Assembly (NCBI GenBank): GCA_021463905.1
Contig: JAJTZA010000012.1
Span: 1 to 56,238, forward strand
From: Terrimicrobiaceae bacterium
GTDB lineage: Bacteria > Verrucomicrobiota > Verrucomicrobiia > Chthoniobacterales > Terrimicrobiaceae
Direction: 5' to 3'
Length of the DNA: 56,238 nt
Both the position numbers and the translations under genes were made by a program. Below are positions 1 through 8,656 of this stretch, in pieces. Position 1 is the stretch's first letter; every line of letters begins with the position of its first letter. Below the pieces are notes generated by a model that saw only the letters and a list, made by a program, of their open reading frames with translations, was not told where the DNA came from and did no database searches.

Positions 1-20
1 GCCTGATCCGCCTGATCCGA

Positions 21-1697
21 TCAGACGGCGGCAGGTGCGACTGTCGGAACGGGAGTCCTTTCAATCACGACCTCCGGCGGTAGTTTCGCGGAAAGGTCCA
101 CTCCCAAATCCCCAATTTTGGAAAGGGAGAGTCCCTCAAAAACCGGGAACCTGGCGGCAAGCTGACGAAACACGTCCTCGAGGAGACCGGGTTGGTCGGC
201 CCCCGTGACGAGACGCAGGAGGTCGGCGAGGATTTCCCAGTCCTCGCGGGCCTGGCCGGGTGAAGGGATGGCGCGATTGAGCCGCTGGAGACGCCCGCGT
301 GTGTTAAACATCGAGCCGCGTTTCTCGACCCAAGACGCGGAGGGCAGGAGGACATGCGCGGACGCGGTGGTTGCGGAGGGCAGGATGTCCATTGCGATGA
401 GGGCCTCGAGTTTTTCCAACTGCGCCGCTGGGATGCCGCACTCGGTCGCGTCCTCGCCCAGAGCCAGAAGAGTTCGCACTTTTCCGTCGGCGATGGCTGC
501 GGCCATGCGTTCGAGTTGGCCGGTGGCGACACCGAGGAGCTTTGCGCCCACGGTGTTGGGATTACCATCCGAGGACACCAGAAATCCGTCGCCCTTTTGT
601 GGCCGGGGCAGGACATCCACATATTCGGTTCCCAGTGCCTCGACAAGCTGCCGCGTCAGGAAAAGCTCCTCATTGGTCATGCGGGCGGAGGCAATCACCG
701 CCACCTGACCCTGCGCGGCCTTGAGCAACTCCGCCGCCCGGCCCAGTACCTCGCTCCACTTGGGCGGCAGGGCCGCGCCGCGAAGCCCGGGTGCTGACAA
801 CCGTTCCGGGCTGTTGACGAAATGAAAATTGAGCCGATGGTTGTCGGGCATCCAGCAGGAGTTGACGTCATTATTTTCGCGCGGGGTGATCCGATAGACC
901 TCATTTTCGCGTGAGGAGACGAGGATGTTGGTTCCGGTGCCGCAGTGGACATCAATGGTTTTGGTTTCGCGGAGGAACCAGACGCGCATTTTGAAGCGAA
1001 AGTCCTTGGATGTGAGGGCACCGACCGGGCAGATGTCCACGGTGTTGAGCGAGTAGTTGCTGTCCAGGCGGCGGCCGGGATAGACGCTCAGGGTGTTAAA
1101 GCTGCCCCGGTTGAAAAAGCCGAGTACATCATCTTTGGCAATTTCCTGCATGAAGCGCACGCAGCGCGAGCACATGATACACCGCTCGTCATCGAGGACA
1201 ATCCGCTCGCCAATATCCACCCGCTTGGGCTTTTTCACTTTTTCCTCGAGGAGCCGGGAAGTCGCCGCCCCAAACTCGACGGAAAACTCCTGGAGGCGGC
1301 ACTCGCCCGCCTTGTCGCAAATGGGACAGTCCAGCGGATGGTTCAGGAGAAGGAACTCGAGGACGCCATTGCGACACTCTTTGACCAGCGGCGAATCCGT
1401 CCGCACGGCCATGCCCTCGGAAACCTCTATCGCGCACGAGATGGCCGGTCGCGGGCTCCACGCGATTTCCGGCCGCCCGTCCGCGCCCAGAACCGGTTTG
1501 CGGTCCGGCCCCATCTTCGGCATGCCCATCTCGATGAGACACATGCGGCAATTGCCCGGCGAGCTGAGTTTGGGATGGTAGCAGTAATGCGGGATGTATT
1601 TCCCGCTCTGCATGCAGGCCTCAATCAGCCGTGTCCCTTTGGGAAAAGCCTTCCACTCGCCATCCACCTGCACATTGATCATCGGTATCTCGGTCAT
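21..1697 (-). CDS. nuoG: NADH-quinone oxidoreductase subunit G (complex I)
   Basis: Iron-sulfur subunit of the peripheral arm of respiratory complex I, passing electrons from NADH towards quinone. Cysteine ligands are visible in the usual order: a [2Fe-2S] site at C39, C50, C53 and C88; the His-Cys3 [4Fe-4S] site at H120, C124, C127 and C133 (HPLDCPICDKAGEC); and a [4Fe-4S] site at C173, C176, C179 and C223. A molybdopterin-oxidoreductase-like domain follows from about residue 245, but it is short and the protein stops at 558 residues, while many NuoG proteins have 680-900. The ATG start has GGGAG about 7 bases upstream. The rest of the nuo operon is not in the window; the gene probably belongs to an operon running off its left edge. 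Family assignment is secure. Confidence 0.93.
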   Translation of the reverse strand: MTEIPMINVQVDGEWKAFPKGTRLIEACMQSGKYIPHYCYHPKLSSPGNCRMCLIEMGMPKMGPDRKPVLGADGRPEIAWSPRPAISCAIEVSEGMAVRTDSPLVKECRNGVLEFLLLNHPLDCPICDKAGECRLQEFSVEFGAATSRLLEEKVKKPKRVDIGERIVLDDERCIMCSRCVRFMQEIAKDDVLGFFNRGSFNTLSVYPGRRLDSNYSLNTVDICPVGALTSKDFRFKMRVWFLRETKTIDVHCGTGTNILVSSRENEVYRITPRENNDVNSCWMPDNHRLNFHFVNSPERLSAPGLRGAALPPKWSEVLGRAAELLKAAQGQVAVIASARMTNEELFLTRQLVEALGTEYVDVLPRPQKGDGFLVSSDGNPNTVGAKLLGVATGQLERMAAAIADGKVRTLLALGEDATECGIPAAQLEKLEALIAMDILPSATTASAHVLLPSASWVEKRGSMFNTRGRLQRLNRAIPSPGQAREDWEILADLLRLVTGADQPGLLEDVFRQLAARFPVFEGLSLSKIGDLGVDLSAKLPPEVVIERTPVPTVAPAAV

Positions 1698-1800
1698 GTC
1701 TCGCAGCTCCCATTACGACCAGCAACACGCCAACTGGCAAGACCGGAAAATCGCCGATCAATCATTTTTGCGGTCAAACACCCGAACATCCCGCGCAGAT

Positions 1801-3141
1801 TCAAATCTCGGGATTGAACGCACCCGAATCCAGCGGCTTTTCGGGAAGGATGGTCACGAGCACCTTGTCAATGCGCTGCCGGTCCATGTCAAGAATCTCA
1901 AAAAGGAAGCGCCCCCATTCAACCCTTTCGCCTTCACGCGGAATGTGACCCAGCCGGTCCAGGAGAAATCCCCCCAGGGTGGTGAACTCGTCCTTGTCCT
2001 CATCGGGGAGCATTTCCATGATTTGCAGACGCTCCTTGACCTCATCAATCTCGAGCAGCGCGTCAATGAGCCAGGTGCCGTCATCCCGCTGAACCGCCTT
2101 CGGCTCGTAGCGTTGCTCGCGCTCAGGAAGGTTGCCCACAATGGCCTCCATCACGTCATTGAGCGTCACCAACCCCTGCAGACCACCAAATTCATCCACC
2201 ACCAATGCAATGTGCTTCCCCGATTTTTTGAATGCGGCGATGAGGCCGCTCGAGGACATCGAGGTGGGCACGTAGAGCGGGGGGGTGACGAGCGAGCGCA
2301 ATTCGGCCCGGCCCGCCAGGGAAAGATTGGCCCACAGGGATTTGACCGAGACCATCCCGACAACGTTATCGCGCGTTTTCTGATATACCGGGAAGTGTGA
2401 GTGACCGCTCCCGGCAATGCGCCGCCAGTTTTCGTCATCGGGATCATCCACCGAAAGCCAGACGATGCGCGCGCGCGGCGTCATCAGGTCATCGGCCCGC
2501 TGCTCATCCAGCTCGAATACCCCCTCGACCATGTCCTTCTCGGCCTTTTTGAAGACCCCGGTGCTCAACCCCTCGTCAATGAGCACCCGCACTTCCTCCT
2601 CCGAAACCGTCTGCTCGGCGGACTTTTTGACGCCCATGAGTTTGAGAAGCGCCTCGCTCGAGTGATTGAGCAGATTGACGACGGGCGCGGCAAAGACGGC
2701 CAGCGCGTTCATCGGGCGCGCGAGGATTGAGGCGATGCGCTCCGGATTGTTGAGGGCGAGACGCTTGGGCACGAGTTCTCCAATAATCACGGAAAAATAG
2801 GTGATCGCCGTGCTGACCAGGGCCAGCGCCAGCAAATCCCCCCAGTCTTTCAGGAATGACACTCCGGAAAAAACATCCCCCAGCTTCCCGGCAATCCGCG
2901 CACCCCCCACCACACCGGACAGCACCCCAAACAACGTGATCCCCACCTGCACGGTCGAAAGAAACCGGCCCGGCGCCTTCGACAGATCGTAAGCAAGGCC
3001 CGCCCCCGCACTCCCCCGCTCCGCCAACGCCTTGAGCCGCGCACGCCGCGACGTGACCACTGCAATCTCCGCCATGGCAAAGAGGCCATTGGCAAACAGA
3101 ATGAGGAAGATGAAAATGATTTCGAGCGTGACCGCTGTCAT
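1801..3141 (-). CDS. Hemolysin/CorC-type membrane protein (CNNM, CBS pair, CorC_HlyC)
   Basis: A 446-residue integral membrane protein with the standard three-part layout: an N-terminal CNNM transmembrane domain (about residues 1-190, hydrophobic helices near 5-27, 62-85 and 100-122), a pair of CBS domains (about 205-335) and a C-terminal CorC_HlyC domain (about 350-435, around EWGRFLFEILDMD). Relatives are thought to act in magnesium/cobalt export or resistance; the older name hemolysin is historical. It lies 103 bases downstream of nuoG's start on the same strand and is divergent from another possible divalent-cation protein at 3260. The 118-base divergent spacer presumably carries both promoters, but I could not pick out clear boxes. 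Substrate not determinable from sequence. Confidence 0.88.
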   Translation of the reverse strand: MTAVTLEIIFIFLILFANGLFAMAEIAVVTSRRARLKALAERGSAGAGLAYDLSKAPGRFLSTVQVGITLFGVLSGVVGGARIAGKLGDVFSGVSFLKDWGDLLALALVSTAITYFSVIIGELVPKRLALNNPERIASILARPMNALAVFAAPVVNLLNHSSEALLKLMGVKKSAEQTVSEEEVRVLIDEGLSTGVFKKAEKDMVEGVFELDEQRADDLMTPRARIVWLSVDDPDDENWRRIAGSGHSHFPVYQKTRDNVVGMVSVKSLWANLSLAGRAELRSLVTPPLYVPTSMSSSGLIAAFKKSGKHIALVVDEFGGLQGLVTLNDVMEAIVGNLPEREQRYEPKAVQRDDGTWLIDALLEIDEVKERLQIMEMLPDEDKDEFTTLGGFLLDRLGHIPREGERVEWGRFLFEILDMDRQRIDKVLVTILPEKPLDSGAFNPEI

Positions 3142-3259
3142 GAAAGACGGAAGAGACTATCTGGCAATGTCCCGTTCGTGAAGCGAATGTTTTCACGCCC
3201 GCGTCGTTCCACGTCTCATGGGGTTGCCCGGGCCACGATTATTTTGTAAGGTTCGCGCA

Positions 3260-4534
3260 ATGAACGATCTGCTCAAGGCTTTGCTGGTCAGCGGTTCACT
3301 CGGGGCACTGGTGGGTCTCGAGCGTCAGTGGGACGAGCAGACCCGCAACCCCGACACGCCGGACGTGCGCGTGCCCGCCGGTTTGCGCACCTTCACCATC
3401 GTTGCGCTGCTGGGGACGCTGGCCGCCAATTTCTCGAACATTTACCACCCGCTGGTCTTTGCTGCGGGGCTGCTGGCGGTGGCCATCTGGCTGGCGGCCT
3501 TTGTGACCGCCCAGCGCGGCGAGCGCCCCGGTGCCGGACTGACGACCGCCTCCAGCGCAATGATGGTTTATTTGGTCGGCGGGCTGGTCTATGCGCATCA
3601 ATGGCGGGAGGCGGTGATTGTCACCATTGTGTTGCTCGTCCTCCTTGCGGGCAAATCCACCATTCACGGCCTCTCAAAAAAGTTCACACGCGAGGATGTC
3701 CGGCTGGCGCTGCAATTTTTGGCGGTCAGCGGTGTGGTTCTGCCCATGGTGCCGGACAAAGCCTTTGGGCCATACGACGCGATCAACCTCCACTCGATCT
3801 GGATGATGGTGGTTCTGGTGTCGGGCCTCGGATTCGCCGGCTACGTGGCGGTGCGCGTGTTTGGTCATTCCCTGGGCATTCTGCTGACGGGTATCGCAGG
3901 CGGGGTGGCCTCCAGCACAGCCACCACGCTCAGCATGAGTAAAATCAGCCGTGAAGAGCCGGAGATGGCCCGTGACTGTGCACTGGCGATCGGTCTTTCC
4001 TGCACGGTCATGCTCTGGCGCGTCGAGGTGCTTGTTCTGGCGGTGAGTCCCACCCTCGCTCTGGCTCTCATTCCCGACCTCGCGCTCCTCAGCGTCCCGG
4101 GACTGATCCAGGCCGCCCTGCGCATTTTTCGCGCGGGAAACACGCCAAAGAATCAGGACAGTTACCGCAATCCCCTCAGCTTGAAGGTGGCCCTGCAATT
4201 TGCCGCGCTCTACGCGGTGGTCGTCGTCCTCATCCAGGCGGCCAATGCCCACTTCGGCGCAGCCGGACTCCTTGTCGCCAGCTTCTTCTCCGGACTTACC
4301 GACCTGGCCGCCATTTCACTCTCCATTGCCAATCTGCTCCGCTCCGGCGGCACCATCCTCCACTTCGCAGCCGCCTGCATCATCCTGGCCACCATTGCCA
4401 ACTCCCTCATAAAACTCGGCATGGCTCTCTCCTTCGGAGACACCACCGTCCGAAAAAACACCTCCTGGGTTCTCGGCTCCACCATCCTCCTCGGTGCCGG
4501 CATTCTGGCCGTCCGGCTCGCCCTGGCAGGCTAA
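3260..4534 (+). CDS. MgtC/SapB family membrane protein with DUF4010
   Basis: A 424-residue polytopic membrane protein. The N-terminus (LLVSGSLGALVGLERQWDE) is the MgtC/SapB signature, with GLERQ in the first helix region. The rest is a long run of about ten hydrophobic helices matching the DUF4010 type of MgtC protein. The role is unknown; MgtC relatives are linked to magnesium-limited growth and the DUF4010 branch to membrane transport. The ATG at 3260 was chosen over an in-frame upstream start at 3218 because the protein then begins directly at the conserved helix and has AAGG about 8 bases upstream. It is divergent from the CNNM/CBS gene. The coding strand turns markedly C-rich in the last 350 bases. 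Confidence 0.82.
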   Translation: MNDLLKALLVSGSLGALVGLERQWDEQTRNPDTPDVRVPAGLRTFTIVALLGTLAANFSNIYHPLVFAAGLLAVAIWLAAFVTAQRGERPGAGLTTASSAMMVYLVGGLVYAHQWREAVIVTIVLLVLLAGKSTIHGLSKKFTREDVRLALQFLAVSGVVLPMVPDKAFGPYDAINLHSIWMMVVLVSGLGFAGYVAVRVFGHSLGILLTGIAGGVASSTATTLSMSKISREEPEMARDCALAIGLSCTVMLWRVEVLVLAVSPTLALALIPDLALLSVPGLIQAALRIFRAGNTPKNQDSYRNPLSLKVALQFAALYAVVVVLIQAANAHFGAAGLLVASFFSGLTDLAAISLSIANLLRSGGTILHFAAACIILATIANSLIKLGMALSFGDTTVRKNTSWVLGSTILLGAGILAVRLALAG

Positions 4535-4549
4535 ACGGCCCAAAACGAA

Positions 4550-4624
4550 AAATTTGACAAATTCTAAAAAACACACATTTTTATTTGAATGTTCGATAAA
4601 CACAAAATAGTTTGAATATTATTT
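4550..4624 (+). promoter_or_regulatory. AT-rich leader upstream of the amidohydrolase cluster
   Basis: This 75-base stretch is far more AT-rich than its surroundings. It contains TTGACA at 4554-4559 without a convincing -10 box at normal spacing, and two copies of TTTGAAT (4584-4590 and 4611-4617) 27 bases apart. It is the likely promoter/operator region of the four-gene cluster at 4625-9507, but exact boxes cannot be assigned by eye. Confidence 0.35.
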
Positions 4625-5536
4625 ATGGCTCCATCCACACACCATCAGAAACGAATTATTGACACGCACCAGCATGTTTTCTGGTGGAATCGCGACGACA
4701 AGGGATTGATTGCGGACATGGACGATCATGGGATCGAATACGCCTGGCTGCTGACGTGGGAAATTGCGCCGGAGGAGCACACGACGGGTTACGTGCAGGC
4801 ATTGAATCCCACGCGGGTTCGTGCTGATGGAGCGATGGAGGGCATTCCGCTTGAGGATCTGCTTGTTGCCAAAAACCACTATCCGGATCGTTTTGTTCTC
4901 GGGTTTTGCCCGCATCCGTTGCGTGGAGATGCACCTGCACGTCTGAAAGCGGCTGCGGCGATGTATGGCGTCAAGGTCTGCGGAGAATGGAAATTTCGCA
5001 TTCCGTTTGATGATCCGCGGAGCATCCGGCTTTTTCGGATGGCGGGAGATCTGGGATTGCCGGTGGTGCTGCATTTGGACGTGCCGTTTTTGCCTGATGA
5101 GAACGGGAGACCGGCTTATTATGATCTGTGGTATGGCGGCACGGTGGATAATTTGGAACGTGCGCTGGTGGCGTGCCCGGAGACAACATTCATTGGTCAT
5201 GCGCCGGGGTTCTGGCGTGAGATTTCCGCCGATGCGCTGACCGAGCGTGAGGTGTATCCGAAAGGTCCGGTGAAGGCGCCGGGACGGTTGCATCAGCTCC
5301 TGGAAAAATACTCCAACCTCCACGCCGACCTTTCCGCCGGATCCGCCCACCGCGCACTGGAACGTGATCCGGAACACGCAAAAAAATTCCTGACGGATTT
5401 TTCGGAGAAGTTGTTTTTTGCGCGGGATTATTATGGACGGGAGCTCCACGACTTTTTGTCCACGCTGGGACTCGACGAAAAAACCACGGAGAACATTTAC
5501 TGGCGCAACGCGGAGAAGTTGGTGGCCAAGCCGTGA
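4625..5536 (+). CDS. Amidohydrolase-2 family metal-dependent hydrolase
   Basis: A 303-residue TIM-barrel hydrolase of the amidohydrolase-2 type. The N-terminal metal-binding HxH is in DTHQHVFWW (about residues 14-22). A later His lies in FIGHAPGFWREI, and a candidate catalytic Asp is in LFFARDYYG near residue 260. Relatives include lactonases and decarboxylases acting on sugar acids or aromatic acids; no nucleophile or substrate pocket can be read here. It is the first gene of a co-oriented cluster with a LamG/propeller protein, a DegT-type aminotransferase and a xylose-isomerase-like protein, so a carbohydrate-derived substrate is likely (inference). There is no signal peptide, so it is probably cytoplasmic. 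The start is the ATG right after the AT-rich leader; no clear Shine-Dalgarno site. Confidence 0.8.
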   Translation: MAPSTHHQKRIIDTHQHVFWWNRDDKGLIADMDDHGIEYAWLLTWEIAPEEHTTGYVQALNPTRVRADGAMEGIPLEDLLVAKNHYPDRFVLGFCPHPLRGDAPARLKAAAAMYGVKVCGEWKFRIPFDDPRSIRLFRMAGDLGLPVVLHLDVPFLPDENGRPAYYDLWYGGTVDNLERALVACPETTFIGHAPGFWREISADALTEREVYPKGPVKAPGRLHQLLEKYSNLHADLSAGSAHRALERDPEHAKKFLTDFSEKLFFARDYYGRELHDFLSTLGLDEKTTENIYWRNAEKLVAKP

Positions 5537-5541
5537 AAACG

Positions 5542-5624
5542 GAACCACGCGGAGGCGCGGGGACGCGGAGGTCAGAAAGAGCCAAAATCCTCGCGCCTTC
5601 GTGTCTGCACGTGAAAATCCCTTA
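5542..5624. repeat. Degenerate CGCGGAGGCGCGG-type intergenic repeat
   Basis: The spacer between the amidohydrolase and the LamG gene begins with CCACGCGGAGGCGCGGGGAC and continues GCGGAGG. It then has an AGAAAGAG-type centre and ends in CTCGCGCCTTCGTGTCTGCA followed by CGTGAAA. The outer parts are imperfect inverted copies of each other. This looks like a decayed member of the dispersed 'acgcagaggcgcagag' intergenic repeats seen in planctomycete, verrucomicrobial and other genomes (from memory, not searched). No transposase is nearby. Confidence 0.55.
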
Positions 5625-5640
5625 ATTCTCAAATCGTTTT

Positions 5641-7293
5641 ATGACTCATCACGATCCAAGTCTCGCGGCGCATTTTCCGCTGGAGAATGATGCACACAAC
5701 CATTCCTCCGAAGAGCTGTCCGTCATGGTGCGTGGGATCACGCATGAAGACGTGGATGGCCATCGCGCGGCGATTTTTCGTGGTGCCAAAAGTGCACTGG
5801 AGGTTGCCGATCATCCGGCACTGCGCCCTGGAACGGAGGATTTTAGCATCAGTCTGTGGATGCACAGCAGGGGAAGCGCCGAAGGCGGCGATGTGGTGGG
5901 CGACCTGATCAGCAAGTTCGATCCGGACACGCGCAAGGGGTTCAATTTTGTGGTCAACACACAGACCGGAACCACGACAACCACGCAACCGAATTACCGG
6001 CAGGTGCAATTCGGCATTGACGACGCCCATGTCGAAGGAGACGACCCCCGGCGCATGTGGCGGGATTGCGGGAGGCCGGGGAATGCCATGAAAATCGCCG
6101 CGCTGGCCACGATGAGCGGCCATCTTTACGCCGCCACGGCCGAATTCGGCGAAGGGGAGAGCGGGCATGTCTGGCGTTACGAGGGAGAAAAAACCTGGAG
6201 CGATCTGGGCGCATCACCCATCGGTTGCAACGCGATGGAATCGCTGGCGTTTTTCGACGGGGATATGTTCGCATCCTCCGGTCGCTACAATTCCCGGGGT
6301 TCCCAGTTGGGCCTTGTTCAGAATCCGCAACAGGGCGGGCCGGTTTACCGGATCACCGCCGATGGCGCATGGCGGGACTGCGGCCACCCCGGACTGGAAG
6401 GCGCAAGCCCTGACAATCCCGACACCCAGGCAGGCGAGTCCAACCAGGCGGACGACACCAACTGTCTCACGGTCTTTCGCGGCAACCTCTATGCCACCAG
6501 CCATCACCGGCGCGGCGTCTACCGCTACGAAGGCGGACGGAACTGGAAGCTGATCGGCCCCGACAGACGCATCATGTCCCTGACGATTCACGAGGGCACC
6601 CTGTACGCGCTCATCAACGGCGGCGGGGTGTACCGTTATGACAGCGGCAGCGACTGGACGTATTGCGGGTACCCGCCGCTTTCCACGCAGACGTATTGCG
6701 GGCTGACCTATCAGGGGCGGCTGCTGGTGGGAACCTGGCCGGAATGCGACATCATCCGCTACGAAGGCGGCGAGGACTGGAAAGTATTGGGAAAGGTCTG
6801 CTACGAGCGCGAAGTGATGGCGGCGGGCGTCTATAACGGGAAGTGCTATTTCGGCACGCTGCCCATGGCAAATATGTTCCGCATGGACAGCGACAAATTC
6901 ACCTTCTTTGGGAATGTTGACAATACAGCAGAGCATTACCTGCGTCGCGCATGGTCCATGGCCGTTTATCGCGGCACCATGTATGTTGGAACGCTGCCCT
7001 CCGGCAAGGTGATGAGCCGCCGCACCGGAGCCGTGGCCACACACGACCACGCGCTGCCCGCAGGCTGGCACCACCTGACGGCCGTTCGCAATGCTCGGGA
7101 GGTGGCTGTTTATCTGGATGGAAAAAAAGTGGCCCATTCCCCCATTCCTGCCTCTCTGAATCTCGACACATCCAAGCCGCTGACCCTTGGCGGCGCGGCG
7201 ATTGGTCATGCTTTTAACGGAGCCTTGCGCGATGTGCGCCTTTATCGGCGGGCTCTTGCTTCCGAGGAAATTTCCAAACTGTCATCCAAATAA
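5641..7293 (+). CDS. LamG-domain protein with an inserted beta-propeller-like region
   Basis: 550 residues, no signal peptide. The N-terminal ~110 residues look like the first half of a concanavalin A/LamG jelly roll (DFSISLWMHSRG, then DLISKFDPDTRKGFNFVV). The last ~85 look like its second half (LPAGWHHLTAVRNAREVAVY, then FNGALRDVRLYRRAL). Between them, at about residues 138-460, lies a repeat region with recurring YAATAEFG, VWRYEG, VYRYEGG and IIRYEGG blades about 45-55 residues apart, which I read as a beta-propeller. The function is unknown; carbohydrate or polyphenol binding is plausible given the neighbours. It sits 13 bases upstream of the aminotransferase start. The ATG lacks a Shine-Dalgarno site, and upstream is the degenerate repeat. 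Confidence 0.72.
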   Translation: MTHHDPSLAAHFPLENDAHNHSSEELSVMVRGITHEDVDGHRAAIFRGAKSALEVADHPALRPGTEDFSISLWMHSRGSAEGGDVVGDLISKFDPDTRKGFNFVVNTQTGTTTTTQPNYRQVQFGIDDAHVEGDDPRRMWRDCGRPGNAMKIAALATMSGHLYAATAEFGEGESGHVWRYEGEKTWSDLGASPIGCNAMESLAFFDGDMFASSGRYNSRGSQLGLVQNPQQGGPVYRITADGAWRDCGHPGLEGASPDNPDTQAGESNQADDTNCLTVFRGNLYATSHHRRGVYRYEGGRNWKLIGPDRRIMSLTIHEGTLYALINGGGVYRYDSGSDWTYCGYPPLSTQTYCGLTYQGRLLVGTWPECDIIRYEGGEDWKVLGKVCYEREVMAAGVYNGKCYFGTLPMANMFRMDSDKFTFFGNVDNTAEHYLRRAWSMAVYRGTMYVGTLPSGKVMSRRTGAVATHDHALPAGWHHLTAVRNAREVAVYLDGKKVAHSPIPASLNLDTSKPLTLGGAAIGHAFNGALRDVRLYRRALASEEISKLSSK

Positions 7294-7306
7294 CATCCAA
7301 AAAATC

Positions 7307-8656
7307 ATGAGCACACAAACCGCAACCTTGTCAGAGCTTGCCATACTCGGCGGCCCTAAAACTGTCACTCTTCCCGAAGGCGATATGTTCACATGGCCCA
7401 TTCTCACTCCCGAGGACGAAGCCGCTGTCGTGGACGTTCTCCGCACGCGCAATATGAGCGGGACGGACATCACGCAAAAATTTGAGGCGGAATTCGCGGA
7501 GTGGATGGGCGTGAAACACGCGCTGGGTTTCAATAATGGAACCTCCTCGCTCCTCGCGGCGATGTTTGGTGTCGGGATCGGACATGGGGACGAAATCATC
7601 TGTCCGTCTATCACCTACTGGGCCTCGGCACTGCCGGTGTACTCGCTGGGCGGAACGGTGGTATTTGCCGATATTGATCCGCTCACGCTCTGCCTGGATC
7701 CTGCGGATATCGAGCGGCACATCACACCGCGCACCAAGGCGATTGTGGTCGTGCACTATCTTGGATACCCGGCAGATATGGATGCGATCATGGCGATCGC
7801 CAACAAGCACGGACTGAAGGTCATCGAGGACGTGTCGCACGCGCAGGGCGGACTTTACAAGGGGCGAAAGGTGGGCTCGATCGGACATGTCTCCGGCTAT
7901 TCGCTCATGTGCGGCAAGTCCCTGGCCATTGGCGAAGGCGGGATGCTGACGACCAACGATCAGGAAATCTACGACCGGGCGGTGGCCTTTGGGCATTATG
8001 AACGTTATTCGGAATCCATTCCGACGGTGTCCTTGCGGGCTTCCGCCGGGTTGCCGCTGGGAGGCTTTAAAAACCGGATGCACCAGATGAGTTCGGCGAT
8101 GGGGCGGGTGCAACTGCGTTCCTATGACAAGCGCTGCGCGGAGATCCGCAAGGCGCTGAATTATTTCTGGGATCAGCTCGAGGGCGTTCCCGGATTGGTG
8201 GCGCATCGGGTGGATGAGTCCACCGGCTCGAACATGGCCGGTTGGTATGGGGGTCACGGCATTTATCGCTCGGAAGAGCTGGGCGGTCTGTCCGTCACGC
8301 AATTTTGCCGGGCGGTCAGCGCGGAAGGTGCTCTTGGTGTTGGCACGGGCTGCAACAAGGCATTGCACACACATCCGGCCTTCAACGAAGCGGATATTTA
8401 CCATCAGGGCAAACCCACACGGATCGCGAATTCCACACGGGATTTGCGTCAGCCGATTGGCTCCCTGCCGGTCTCGGAGCGGATCGGGCACGAAGTGTAT
8501 TTCATACCGTGGTTCAAGCACTTCCGTCCGGAAGTGATTGACGAATACGCGGCGGCATTTCGCAAAGTCGCGGAGAATGCCGGGGAGTTGCGGGCCGATG
8601 ATCCGGGCGATCCTCCCAATTTGGGAGGATGGAACTTTTTCCGGAGTGTGAAATGA
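7307..8656 (+). CDS. DegT/DnrJ/EryC1/StrS-type PLP aminotransferase
   Basis: A 449-residue fold-type-I PLP enzyme. The substrate-side motif FNNGTSSLLAAMFG, the Asp/His region KVIEDVSHAQGG and the Schiff-base lysine in SLMCGKSLAIGEGGML (K204) match the sugar aminotransferase family, whose members usually aminate keto-sugars in sugar nucleotide or aminoglycoside synthesis. Here the companions look catabolic or modifying rather than nucleotide-sugar genes, so the substrate is open. The ATG at 7307 (MSTQTATLSEL) was chosen over longer in-frame extensions because it lies just after the preceding gene's stop. The stop overlaps the next gene by ATGA, showing translational coupling. Confidence 0.87.
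   Translation: MSTQTATLSELAILGGPKTVTLPEGDMFTWPILTPEDEAAVVDVLRTRNMSGTDITQKFEAEFAEWMGVKHALGFNNGTSSLLAAMFGVGIGHGDEIICPSITYWASALPVYSLGGTVVFADIDPLTLCLDPADIERHITPRTKAIVVVHYLGYPADMDAIMAIANKHGLKVIEDVSHAQGGLYKGRKVGSIGHVSGYSLMCGKSLAIGEGGMLTTNDQEIYDRAVAFGHYERYSESIPTVSLRASAGLPLGGFKNRMHQMSSAMGRVQLRSYDKRCAEIRKALNYFWDQLEGVPGLVAHRVDESTGSNMAGWYGGHGIYRSEELGGLSVTQFCRAVSAEGALGVGTGCNKALHTHPAFNEADIYHQGKPTRIANSTRDLRQPIGSLPVSERIGHEVYFIPWFKHFRPEVIDEYAAAFRKVAENAGELRADDPGDPPNLGGWNFFRSVK

Noticed and set aside
7331-8521. 396-codon open frame on the minus strand over the aminotransferase
   Set aside because: Antisense of a gene with clear PLP motifs; no domain seen.
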